Positions 1 through 7,249 of a stretch of DNA of 7,782 bases are shown here, piece by piece. The position numbers were made by a program, and so were the translations under genes. Source of the stretch: Coriobacteriia bacterium. Its GTDB lineage: Bacteria; Actinomycetota; Coriobacteriia; Anaerosomatales; Anaerosomataceae. Location: NCBI GenBank assembly GCA_016938395.1, contig JAFGUS010000005.1, forward strand, positions 1 to 7,782, in the 5' to 3' direction. The notes below the pieces were generated by a model. The model was given only the letters and a program-made list of their open reading frames with translations. It did no database searches and was not told the DNA's origin. Within the stretch, counting starts at the first letter, position 1. Every line of letters starts with the position of its first letter.

Positions 1-588
1 GACGACATCAAGATGATGCTGGCGTACTCGACGATCTCCAACATCGGGTACATCGTGATGGGGCTCGGGCTCGCCTCCACCTACGGCGTCATCGGGGCGA
101 GCGTCCACGTCTTCAACCACGCGATCATCAAGGCGACGCTCTTCCTCGGGGCCGGGGCAATCATCTTCCAGACCGGCAAGCGCACGCTTTCGGAGCTCGC
201 CGGCGTGGGCAGGGCGATGCCGCTTACCGTGGCGGCCATCGCAGTGGGCGCCGTGTCCATCGTCGGAATGCCTCCCACGGCGGGCTTCCTCTGCAAGTGG
301 TACATCGCGCTCGGCGCGATCCAGGCCGGACATCCCGTGTTCGCGTTCGCGCTCGTCTTCGGCGCCCTGTTCATCTTCGTCTACTACATCCGGATGGTGA
401 ACGCCTTCTACTTCAAGCAGCCGGAGGATCCGGCGATCCTCGAGGTGGGCGAGGCCCCGGCGAGCATGCTCGTGCCCATCCTCATCCTCGCGGCGCTCTG
501 TCTCGTGATGGGCCTGCTCGGCCGCATCCCGCTGAGCTTCATCGAGCCCGCCGCCCTTCGTCTGCTCGCCCCGCTGGGAGGTGGCTAG
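1..588 (+). CDS. Proton-conducting antiporter-type membrane subunit (MrpD/NuoN/NuoM-like), 5' partial
   Basis: This is the C-terminal 195 codons of an ion-translocating membrane subunit. The frame is open to the left edge, so the start lies outside the window. Aligned by eye with the third gene here, its first codons (DDIKMMLAYSTISN) match residues 303 onward, so about 300 residues are missing. Seen: the family signature DD-K--LAYSTIS after TM9, the FNHAIIKATLFL helix, and GFLCKWY with the TM12 lysine at codon 99 (295-297), a proton-path residue in NuoL/M/N and Mrp proteins. The EAPASMLVP motif before the last helix recurs in the next two genes. The TM5 glutamate and TM7/TM8 lysines lie outside the window and cannot be checked. 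The next gene begins on the nucleotide after its stop. Family assignment is firm; the choice between MrpD, NuoM, NuoN or a hydrogenase-linked subunit is not resolvable. Confidence 0.93.
   Translation, partial: DDIKMMLAYSTISNIGYIVMGLGLASTYGVIGASVHVFNHAIIKATLFLGAGAIIFQTGKRTLSELAGVGRAMPLTVAAIAVGAVSIVGMPPTAGFLCKWYIALGAIQAGHPVFAFALVFGALFIFVYYIRMVNAFYFKQPEDPAILEVGEAPASMLVPILILAALCLVMGLLGRIPLSFIEPAALRLLAPLGGG
577..582 (+). promoter_or_regulatory. Ribosome binding site of the second antiporter gene
   Basis: GGAGGT lies 6 nt before the GTG at 589, inside the last codons of the preceding gene. It decides the GTG start, which directly follows the upstream TAG, and suggests translational coupling. Confidence 0.8.
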
Positions 589-2064
589 GTGGAAGTCATC
601 GATGCCAGAGCCGCCCTCGCGCCGGCGATATCTCTCATATGTGCCGTGCTCGTCTTCGCGGGCGGCGACAGGGCGTTCTGGCGCCGGTTCTGGAGCCTGT
701 CAGCGGCTGTGGCCAAGCTCGTCATCGTCATGTCGATGCTCCCGGGAGCGCTGCGAGGCGTCGTCTACACGTTCCGGCTCGTCGAGTTCACCGAGGGTGT
801 GGGTCTTGCCTTCCGGGCGGACGCACTCGGAATGTTCTTCTCGGTGGTGTCGTCCACGCTGTGGCTGGTCACGACGATCTACGCCATCGGATACATGGAG
901 CGCGAGCCCAACCGCGTGCGGTTCTTCGGGTTCTTCGCACTCTGCGTCTCCACCACCGTCGGCGTGGCCTTTGCCGAGAACCTCCTGACGATGTTCCTGT
1001 TCTACGAAACGCTGACCATCTGCACGTATCCGCTCGTGATCCACGATGAGACTCCGGACGCCATGCGCGCCGGACGCAAGTACCTCGCGTACACGCTCAC
1101 CGGCGGCGCGTTCGTGCTCCTCGGCTCGATCATCACGTACCAGCTGGCGGGAACGATGACGCTCAGCCAGCCGGGTATCCTGTCACTCGAGAACGGTCGG
1201 CTCACCCTGACGCTGCTCTTCATCGCGCTGATCGCCGGCTTTGGCGTGAAGGCGGCGATCATGCCGCTGCACGGATGGCTGCCGAGTGCCATGGTGGCAC
1301 CCACGCCCGTGAGCGCGCTGCTCCACGCCGTCGCGGTCGTCAAGGTGGGCGCGTTCGGAATCCTGAGGGTCATCTACAACGTCTTCGGGGTGGGTCTGCT
1401 GCGCGAGCTGGGGCTCTGCGATTGGCTCGCCGGACTTGCCGCCTTCACCATCCTCGCGGGCTCGCTCGTGGCCATCTTCCAGGACAACCTCAAGCGACGG
1501 CTCGCATTCTCGACCGTGAGCCAGCTGTCGTACATCGTACTCGGCGCGGCGCTCCTCACGCCGCTTGCGGCGACCGCAGCGATCGTGCACATCGCCAACC
1601 AGGCCTTCGCCAAGATCACGATGTTCTTCGTGGCCGGCTCGATCCAGCGAACCACCGGCAAGACGACCGTGCATGAGCTCGCCGGCATCGGCTACCGGAT
1701 GCCCTACACGATGGCGGCATTCACCGTTGCGGCACTGAGCTTCATCGGAGTCCCGCTCTTCGCGGGGTTCGTTACCAAGTGGTATCTGTCCCTCGGTGCG
1801 CTCGAGAGCGGCGCATGGTGGTACGCCCTGGTCATGCTCGCGAGCGCGCTGCTCAATGCGGCGTACTGGCTCCCGGTGGTGTACGCGGCCTTCTTCAAGA
1901 CCGCGCCGGGAACCGAGACCGAAGTGCGCGAGGCGCCGCCGAGCATGCTTGTTCCGACCCTGGCATGCGCGGTGTTCGTCATCGTCCTCGGCACGACCGC
2001 GTCGACGCCGGGCATGCCCTTCGCGCTCGCAAGCGCTGCCGTGAAGTTCGTCTTCGGGATGTAG
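589..2064 (+). CDS. Proton-conducting antiporter-type membrane subunit (NuoM/MrpD-like), second of the tandem set
   Basis: A 491-residue polytopic protein of the usual length for this family (about 14 membrane helices). Such subunits move H+ or Na+ across the cytoplasmic membrane, coupled to redox modules or as parts of Mrp antiporters. The expected functional residues are all visible: TM5 Glu140 (FYE), TM7 Lys221 (GFGVKAA), TM8 His246 and Lys252 (SALLHAVAVVKVG) and TM12 Lys397 (GFVTKWY). The 25-residue Lys221-His246 and 31-residue Lys221-Lys252 spacings match those I recall for E. coli NuoL (229/254) and NuoM (234/265). The TM7-TM8 loop reads GWLPSAMVAPTPVSALLH, unlike the PDAHP form in the next two genes, so it belongs to another branch. 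The TM10 motif is NQA rather than NHA, while Lys342 is kept. GTG start, chosen by the ribosome binding site at 577-582. The family is certain; the exact complex is unknown. Confidence 0.95.
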   Translation: MEVIDARAALAPAISLICAVLVFAGGDRAFWRRFWSLSAAVAKLVIVMSMLPGALRGVVYTFRLVEFTEGVGLAFRADALGMFFSVVSSTLWLVTTIYAIGYMEREPNRVRFFGFFALCVSTTVGVAFAENLLTMFLFYETLTICTYPLVIHDETPDAMRAGRKYLAYTLTGGAFVLLGSIITYQLAGTMTLSQPGILSLENGRLTLTLLFIALIAGFGVKAAIMPLHGWLPSAMVAPTPVSALLHAVAVVKVGAFGILRVIYNVFGVGLLRELGLCDWLAGLAAFTILAGSLVAIFQDNLKRRLAFSTVSQLSYIVLGAALLTPLAATAAIVHIANQAFAKITMFFVAGSIQRTTGKTTVHELAGIGYRMPYTMAAFTVAALSFIGVPLFAGFVTKWYLSLGALESGAWWYALVMLASALLNAAYWLPVVYAAFFKTAPGTETEVREAPPSMLVPTLACAVFVIVLGTTASTPGMPFALASAAVKFVFGM

Positions 2065-2070
2065 GGGTGG
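2064..2070 (+). promoter_or_regulatory. Ribosome binding site of the third antiporter gene
   Basis: GGGGTGG overlaps the upstream stop codon by one base and sits 6 nt before the GTG at 2077. It is a weaker match than the other sites but supports this GTG start in a 12-nt gap. Confidence 0.6.
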
Positions 2071-2076
2071 TTTGAC

Positions 2077-3576
2077 GTGGAGACCGAAGCGACCCGCTCG
2101 ATCCTGCCGCTCATCGCGGTGCTGCTCCCACTCGTGGGCGCGGCAGCGACTGTGCCGTTGCAGCGCATCTCCGGCACGGTGCGCAACGTCACGCTGGCCG
2201 CACTGGCTGCCGTCGTGGCCGTCATCGCGCTCGTCCTCGCCGCCGGAGTCGCGGGAGGGGCCAACTACGAGACGTTCGTACTGCAGCTTACGCCCGATAT
2301 CTGGATGTACCTGCGGGTGGATGCCGCCGGGGCACTCTTCGGGGCAACGGTGGCGGTGCTCTGGGTGCTCGCGCTGGTGTACTCGTGGGGGTACATGGCC
2401 GAGGGCCATCGGCTCGGCCGCTACTACAGCTTCTTCATCCTCTGCCTCTCCTGGACGATGGGTGTGGCGTACGCGGGCAACCTCCTTACCTTCCTCATCT
2501 TCTACGAGCTCTTCAGCATCCTCACCTACCCGCTCGTGGTACACGAGCAGACGCCCGAGGCGATGGCGGCGGGCACCAAGTACATCGTGTACATCCTTGT
2601 GGGTGGCAGCCTCGTGCTCCTCGCCATCGTGCTGACGTTCTTCGCCGCGGGCAGCCAGACACTCACGCCCGGTGGCATACTCTCGGCCGAGGTCGGGCAG
2701 GGACGACTCTTCGCCATCTTCTGGTGCTACATGGCCGGCTTCGGCGTGAAGGCGGCGATCGTCCCGTTGCACGGCTGGGTGCCCGACGCCCATCCGGCCG
2801 CACCGGCACCGTTCTCGGCGGTGCTGTCTGGCGTGATGGTTGCCGCCGGCAGCTTCGGCATCGTACGCGCGCTCTTTCAGGTGTTCGGCGTCGAGCTGCT
2901 GCGTGAGATGGGCGTGATGACCATGCTCACGTGGCTCGCGGGCGTCACGGTCCTCTTCGCCGCGGTGCTCGCCGTGAGCCAGGACGACCTCAAGCGCCGG
3001 CTCGCCTACTCGACGATCAGCCAGATGGGCTACGTCGTCCTCGGAATCTCGCTTCTCGGGTACGAGGCAACGATCGGCGCACTGGCACACATCACGAACC
3101 ATGCGTTCATGAAGGGCGCGCTCTTCCTGTGCGCGGGCCTGTTCATCCGCCGCCTCGGCGTGAGGCGGGTGAGCCAGCTCGATGGTGCCGCAAAGCGGAT
3201 GCCGATCACCGCCGCCGCCTTCGCGCTCGCCGCGCTCGCGATGATCGGGACGCCGCCGCTCTCCGGCTTCGTAAGCAAGTGGTATCTCGGCCTCGGCATG
3301 CTCGAGACCGAGAATCCGCTGCTCCTGATCGTGCTGCTCGGCGGCGCACTCATGGCCGCGATCTACCTGCTCCCCATCGTGTTCCGCCTGTACTTCCGCG
3401 AGCCGGTGCTCACTGCCGATGACAAGATCACCGCCGAGGGCCGAGAGGCTCCTGCTTCCATGCTCGTGCCGCTCGTCATCGTGACGCTGCTGACGATCGC
3501 GCTCGGGCTGGGCGCCTCGCTCACGGGAATGCCGGTCTCACTCGCGCGCATGGCCGCAGAGACGTTCTTCCACTAG
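2077..3576 (+). CDS. Proton-conducting antiporter-type membrane subunit, third of the set, lacking the TM8 lysine
   Basis: A 499-residue polytopic membrane protein, normal length for the MrpD/NuoN/NuoM family. Visible residues: TM5 Glu144 (FYELFS), TM7 Lys225 (GFGVKAA), the GWVPDAHPAAPAP loop, the post-TM9 motif SQDDLKRRLAYSTISQMGY (301-319), the NHAFMKGALF helix with Lys346, and TM12 Lys401 (GFVSKWY). REAPASMLVP (456-465) precedes the last helix, as in the two genes upstream. The odd point is TM8: FSAVLSGVMVAAGSFG has Ala256 where the fourth gene has Lys267, and Ser251 where the second gene has His246, so no protonatable side chain remains at either central TM8 position. The region is otherwise intact and in frame, so the gene looks functional. 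It probably works as one module in a multi-subunit ion-pumping membrane arm with its neighbours. The GTG start fits the ribosome binding site at 2064-2070. Confidence 0.95.
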   Translation: METEATRSILPLIAVLLPLVGAAATVPLQRISGTVRNVTLAALAAVVAVIALVLAAGVAGGANYETFVLQLTPDIWMYLRVDAAGALFGATVAVLWVLALVYSWGYMAEGHRLGRYYSFFILCLSWTMGVAYAGNLLTFLIFYELFSILTYPLVVHEQTPEAMAAGTKYIVYILVGGSLVLLAIVLTFFAAGSQTLTPGGILSAEVGQGRLFAIFWCYMAGFGVKAAIVPLHGWVPDAHPAAPAPFSAVLSGVMVAAGSFGIVRALFQVFGVELLREMGVMTMLTWLAGVTVLFAAVLAVSQDDLKRRLAYSTISQMGYVVLGISLLGYEATIGALAHITNHAFMKGALFLCAGLFIRRLGVRRVSQLDGAAKRMPITAAAFALAALAMIGTPPLSGFVSKWYLGLGMLETENPLLLIVLLGGALMAAIYLLPIVFRLYFREPVLTADDKITAEGREAPASMLVPLVIVTLLTIALGLGASLTGMPVSLARMAAETFFH

Positions 3577-3580
3577 GGAG
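3576..3580 (+). promoter_or_regulatory. Ribosome binding site of the fourth antiporter gene
   Basis: GGGAG begins on the last base of the upstream TAG and lies 5 nt before the ATG at 3586, fixing that start and coupling the two genes. Confidence 0.7.
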
Positions 3581-3585
3581 CGACG

Positions 3586-6270
3586 ATGGAGGGCACGCAC
3601 ATAGCCGCTGAGGCCGTGCACGCCGCCACGGAGGCGGCGCACCTCACAGCGAGCCCGCTGCCGCTGCTCCTCGTGCTCGTGCCGCTTCTCGGAGCGGCCC
3701 TTGTCTACCCGCTCGGCAAGCGCTGGCCCGGATTCCGCAACATGTGGGTCGTCGTGGTGGCGGGCCTCACGCTGCTCGGCACGACCGGCCTCATCCCGCT
3801 CGTGGCCGAACACCACCGCATCCAGAGCACCGTATCGCTGCTGGTGGGCGAGCTCACGTTCACGGTGGACTCGTTCTCGATGCTCTTCGCGATCTTCACG
3901 TCGTTCGTGTGGTTCGCATCGACGCTCTACTCGCTCGACTATCTGAAGCACGAGGAGAAGCACGACCGGTACCACACCACGAGCCTCGTGGTGCTCGCGG
4001 CAAATCTCGGCGTGGTACTGGCAGGTGACCTCGTCACGCTCTACCTCTTCTTCGAGGCACTCGGACTGGTGGCGTTCCTGCTCGTCATACACACGGAGAC
4101 CGATGAGGCCAAGAAGGCCTCGGTCAAGTACTTTTGGATGACCGTCATCGGAGGATTCGCGCTCATCGGCGGGATCTTCCTGACGTTCGCACTCGGCGGC
4201 ACCGGCGCGATCGGGCCACTTCCTGCGGGACACGGGGATGAGCTCATCAGGTGGGCCGCGGCCATCATGCTCATCCTCGGTTTCGGGGTGAAGGCGGGCA
4301 TGGTACCCGTGCATGTGTGGCTCCCCGACGCACACCCGGTCGCGCCGTCCCCCGCCAGTGCGCTTCTGTCCGGCGTCATGATCAAGGCCGGCGCGTACGG
4401 CATCTTCCGCGTCGTGACCGGCATCTTCAGGCCCGAGGTGGCCGAGGATGTGGAGGAGGCGCTCTGGCACTTCTCGAGCCAGCTCGGGCTCGCCGTGCTC
4501 TGGATCGGCATCGCCACGATGTTCATCGGCGTGTTCCTCGCGCTCCAGCAGTCTAACGCCAAGCGCATGCTCGCCTACCACAGCGTGAGTCAGATGGGGT
4601 TCATCCTCGCGGGCATCGGCGCAGCCGGGTACCTCGGCGCGCACGGAGCGATGGGTGTGGCGGGAGGCCTGTACCACGTGGTCAACCACGCGCTGTTCAA
4701 GGCCTGCTTGTTCCTTGGCGTGGGCGCCGTCTACTTCCGCACGCACTCGCTCGACATGTACCACTTGGGCGGCCTGTGGAAGAAGATGCCGGTCACGTTC
4801 CTGTTCACGCTCATCGCGGCAATGGGCATCACCGGCGTCCCGTTGCTCAACGGCTTCGTGAGCAAGTGTCTGATCCACCACGCGATCGTAGAGGCGCAGG
4901 AGCTCCACCATCTCGCGTCGCTCGGAATCGCCGAGAAGATCTACATCATCACCTGCGGCGGTACGGCGTGCTCGTTCATCAAGCTGATCGGTCTCGTGTT
5001 CCTGGGGAAGCCGAAGACGGAGTACGGCCCCGAGGTGACCGACGCGCCGAAGCGGATGCTTGTGGCTATGGCGGGACTGGCTGCCGCGATCATCACCCTC
5101 GGCCTGTTCCCCCAGATCCTCATCAGGGGCGTCTTCCAGCCGGGACTCCACACCTGGGGCGTGCACGGCGACATCCTCGACGAGTACCTGTCCCACTACT
5201 TCCTGTCATCCGGGGACCTGATGAGCGTGGTCATCGCGTTCACGCTCGGCTTCACGTTCTTCTTCGTCGGCATGAAGTTCGGCCTGTTCCATCTCCACGG
5301 CCACCGCTGGCTGTCCGTGGACTACTGGTACCGCCAGGCCGCCCACGGCCTGATCGCCTTCTGCGGCTTCACCGACCGCACCTACGAGGCCCTGCGGCAC
5401 GGTGCATCCCGCGGGCTGCGCAGGCTGGTCTCGGAGTACCACTCCCTCGGGATCCGTCTGTCGCGGCAGCGGCGGCTCGTGCTCGCCACGGTACTCACCG
5501 GCGCGCCCGGCGCCCGTGACCAGCACTTCATCCAGCATGCATACGTGACCCTCGAGCAGGAGCGGCAGGACACCGTGCGCACCGCCGTGACTCGCGCGAT
5601 CGACGGGCTGCGGGCATCAGGAGCCGACGACGGCGCGCTCGCCCACCGCGACTACATCGATGCTGTACGCGACATCGCTGGCTACATGTCACAGCGCCTG
5701 ATGAACGAGCGGATGGGCGTGCTTGCCGACCTCGCCCGTACCAACGAGTTGCAGTCGGTCCGGGCGCCATTCGAGGCAGTACGTGGCGAGCTGGCCCGTG
5801 CCCGGAGCCGCATCATCGACACTGCGATCGAGCTCGCCCCACACCGCATGGAGGGTGAAAGCGTCACACGCGAGGTCGCCTCATGCGTCAACGCGATCCT
5901 GAGCGAGGAGCGGTTCGACGTTATGCTCACGGCCGCCGCCCATCAGCGTCTGCAGGCAACGGGTCGCGCGCTCGAAGCGGGGGCGGCACTTCGCGGTCGT
6001 GTGCCGCGGCGCACGGCACTCCTCGCGGTGCAGTCGAGCGGCCTCGGAAGACTCGAGCGGGCTGCGGCGTGGACCGTTGAGATGCTCGCGATCACGGTCG
6101 ATGCGCTCACCCGTGAGCGCACGGGCGGCATCACGACACGCCCCGTGGACGACAGCATCGTGCTCCAGACGCGCCTCTCGATCCAGCGCTACGCGCGCGA
6201 CATCGGCCTGAACGTCGCAGTCCTGCTCGTCGTCATGCTGATCTTCATCGGCGTGCTCGCGCTCGGCTGA
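3586..6270 (+). CDS. NuoL-like antiporter subunit with a ~300-residue C-terminal soluble insert and terminal membrane helix
   Basis: An 894-residue protein, far longer than NuoL (about 610) or MrpD (about 500). Residues 1-22 are a polar His/Ala/Glu-rich leader. Residues 24-511 form the antiporter core, with Glu157 (FFEALG) in TM5, Lys236 (GFGVKAG) in TM7, Lys267 (GVMIKAGAYG) in TM8, the NHALFKACLFLG helix and Lys427 (GFVSKC) in TM12. A further helix spans about 545-566. It is followed by LSVDYWYR (576-583), which resembles the FDWLYDK start of the E. coli NuoL lateral helix. Residues 590-870 are charged, Arg/Ala/Leu-rich and predicted helical, with no domain I recognise. The protein ends in a hydrophobic segment (about 874-893). 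Inferred topology: TM15, an enlarged lateral-helix region, then TM16. There are no internal stops and coding character persists to the end, so a natural extension is favoured over a frameshift artefact. Last gene of the operon; ATG start with a ribosome binding site. Confidence 0.93.
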   Translation: MEGTHIAAEAVHAATEAAHLTASPLPLLLVLVPLLGAALVYPLGKRWPGFRNMWVVVVAGLTLLGTTGLIPLVAEHHRIQSTVSLLVGELTFTVDSFSMLFAIFTSFVWFASTLYSLDYLKHEEKHDRYHTTSLVVLAANLGVVLAGDLVTLYLFFEALGLVAFLLVIHTETDEAKKASVKYFWMTVIGGFALIGGIFLTFALGGTGAIGPLPAGHGDELIRWAAAIMLILGFGVKAGMVPVHVWLPDAHPVAPSPASALLSGVMIKAGAYGIFRVVTGIFRPEVAEDVEEALWHFSSQLGLAVLWIGIATMFIGVFLALQQSNAKRMLAYHSVSQMGFILAGIGAAGYLGAHGAMGVAGGLYHVVNHALFKACLFLGVGAVYFRTHSLDMYHLGGLWKKMPVTFLFTLIAAMGITGVPLLNGFVSKCLIHHAIVEAQELHHLASLGIAEKIYIITCGGTACSFIKLIGLVFLGKPKTEYGPEVTDAPKRMLVAMAGLAAAIITLGLFPQILIRGVFQPGLHTWGVHGDILDEYLSHYFLSSGDLMSVVIAFTLGFTFFFVGMKFGLFHLHGHRWLSVDYWYRQAAHGLIAFCGFTDRTYEALRHGASRGLRRLVSEYHSLGIRLSRQRRLVLATVLTGAPGARDQHFIQHAYVTLEQERQDTVRTAVTRAIDGLRASGADDGALAHRDYIDAVRDIAGYMSQRLMNERMGVLADLARTNELQSVRAPFEAVRGELARARSRIIDTAIELAPHRMEGESVTREVASCVNAILSEERFDVMLTAAAHQRLQATGRALEAGAALRGRVPRRTALLAVQSSGLGRLERAAAWTVEMLAITVDALTRERTGGITTRPVDDSIVLQTRLSIQRYARDIGLNVAVLLVVMLIFIGVLALG

Positions 6271-6281
6271 ACCATATCGGC

Positions 6282-6304
6282 GCGCGCACCCAGCCCGGGC
6301 GCGT
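6282..6304 (+). terminator. Weak GC-rich hairpin after the antiporter operon
   Basis: The arms 6282-6290 and 6297-6304 can form 8 pairs (one G-U) with one bulged A and a 6-nt loop, starting 12 nt after the stop at 6270. No T-run follows, so this is at best a non-canonical terminator. In such GC-rich DNA the hairpin could arise by chance. The rest of the 122-nt gap shows no convincing promoter. Confidence 0.3.
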
Positions 6305-6380
6305 CCGGCGCCGCACGGCACCACCACCCCTCAGGCACACACGCAGAGCCCGCGTGATACGCTGCCCCTAGTCTCCGAAC

Positions 6381-6385
6381 GGAGG
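6381..6385 (+). promoter_or_regulatory. Ribosome binding site of the iron-sulfur protein gene
   Basis: GGAGG lies 7 nt before the ATG at 6393. It is strong and selects the start that puts the MCEFC motif at the N-terminus. Confidence 0.8.
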
Positions 6386-6392
6386 ACCTCTC

Positions 6393-7226
6393 ATGTGCGA
6401 GTTCTGCGTGCAGCACGGCGACGGCAAGAAGTGGTACCTGCAGGCGAGCAACTACGCGGTCGACCTGGCACGCGACCTCGAGCGTCGTGAGTTCGTCGTC
6501 GACTTCGTGACGACCTTCGACGAGCGCATGGCGAAGAACGTCCGACTCCTCGGAGTCGCTGCGGCGGCGCCTAAGCCGGTGAAGGCCGCGTTCAGATCGA
6601 TCGCCCAGCCACGACAGATGCGCGATCACTTCGGCCAGCCGGTGCCGATCGAGGAGTGTGAGCAGATCTTCGACATCGCCACGTCGATCACGCAGCTGCC
6701 GTGCGTCTGCCGCCACTTCGCCAAGAAGCCCGAGCGCGGGTACTGTCTGGCCGTCACCATGACACCACAGGACGAGGTCTTCACCGAGGCATTCCGGGAC
6801 TACGCGTCGGGTCCCGACACGCCCACACTCCAGCGCCTCACCAGAGACGAGGCGTCCGCCGTGCTCAGGCGCGCGGAGAGCGAGGGCCTCATGCACTCGG
6901 TCTGGACGTTCAAGACGCCGTTCATCGCGGGTATCTGCAACTGCGACCTCGCGAGCGGCTGCATGGCGATGAGGTCGACGCTCGAGTTCGACTACAAGTC
7001 GATGTGGAAGGGCGAGTACGTCGCCCGGGTCGATGAGACGTCCTGCAGCGGCTGCGGCGCGTGCGAGGAGCGGTGCCCCTTTTCGGCCATCGCCGTCAAT
7101 GGGCGCGCGATCGCGGTGGTGGACCTGGAGGCGTGCTACGGATGTGGCATCTGCCGCTCCTCCTGCCCGGTGGACGCGATCGCCCTCGAGGACCGCGCGG
7201 CCGAGGGAGTCACCGCCGGCTGGTGA
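6393..7226 (+). CDS. Cysteine-rich 4Fe-4S dicluster ferredoxin-domain protein
   Basis: A 277-residue soluble protein with no signal peptide or membrane helix, hence cytoplasmic. The C-terminal part is a bacterial 2[4Fe-4S] ferredoxin fold with CSGCGACEERCP (Cys218, 221, 224, 228) and CYGCGICRSSCP (Cys248, 251, 254, 258). By the family rule, each cluster takes three cysteines from one motif and the fourth from the other. Upstream lie nine more cysteines: MCEFC at the N-terminus (Cys2, Cys5), Cys89, CVCR (Cys104, Cys106), Cys118, and ICNCDLASGC (Cys182, 184, 190). The CVCR, GLMHSVW and ICNCD elements resemble a family of anaerobe ferredoxin-type proteins whose ICNC motif is usually followed by more cysteines. 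I recall this family only loosely and know no reaction for it. The role is probably electron transfer, perhaps with an extra metal site. The gene is 122 nt downstream of the antiporter operon on the same strand, so co-transcription is possible but unshown. Confidence 0.88.
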   Translation: MCEFCVQHGDGKKWYLQASNYAVDLARDLERREFVVDFVTTFDERMAKNVRLLGVAAAAPKPVKAAFRSIAQPRQMRDHFGQPVPIEECEQIFDIATSITQLPCVCRHFAKKPERGYCLAVTMTPQDEVFTEAFRDYASGPDTPTLQRLTRDEASAVLRRAESEGLMHSVWTFKTPFIAGICNCDLASGCMAMRSTLEFDYKSMWKGEYVARVDETSCSGCGACEERCPFSAIAVNGRAIAVVDLEACYGCGICRSSCPVDAIALEDRAAEGVTAGW

Positions 7227-7249
7227 TCCACGGGGCCTCGAACGCAGAA

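Noticed and set aside
297..1049. Plus-strand overlapping frames of 100-250 codons within the antiporter genes
   Set aside because: They are Arg/Ser/Pro-rich shadow translations that cross the junction between two real genes and have no recognisable motif.
1183..3102. A 639-codon open frame on the minus strand, and another of 552 codons at 3538-5196
   Set aside because: Both lie antisense to clear antiporter genes. Their products are His/Arg/Glu/Asp-rich with no hydrophobic core or motif, as expected for shadow frames in GC-rich DNA.
1..6270. Calling the cluster a complex I nuoLMN operon
   Set aside because: The order, the number of genes and the MrpD-like signatures do not fit a standard nuoL-M-N set, and no NuoH/J/K or peripheral-arm subunit is visible. 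Specific nuo symbols would overstate the evidence.
5311..6270. Fourth antiporter protein as a frameshift or misassembly fusion of two genes
   Set aside because: The frame stays open with consistent GC-rich third positions, no internal start with a good ribosome binding site was found near the join, and the insert falls exactly where NuoL has its lateral helix.
6331..6380. Promoter upstream of the iron-sulfur protein gene (TACGCT at 6358-6363 as a -10)
   Set aside because: The match is minimal and there is no acceptable -35 element at 16-19 nt spacing.
6393..7226. Iron-sulfur protein as NuoI or a simple ferredoxin
   Set aside because: It has the paired ferredoxin motifs but also a ~215-residue N-terminal region with its own cysteine motifs that neither NuoI nor small ferredoxins have.
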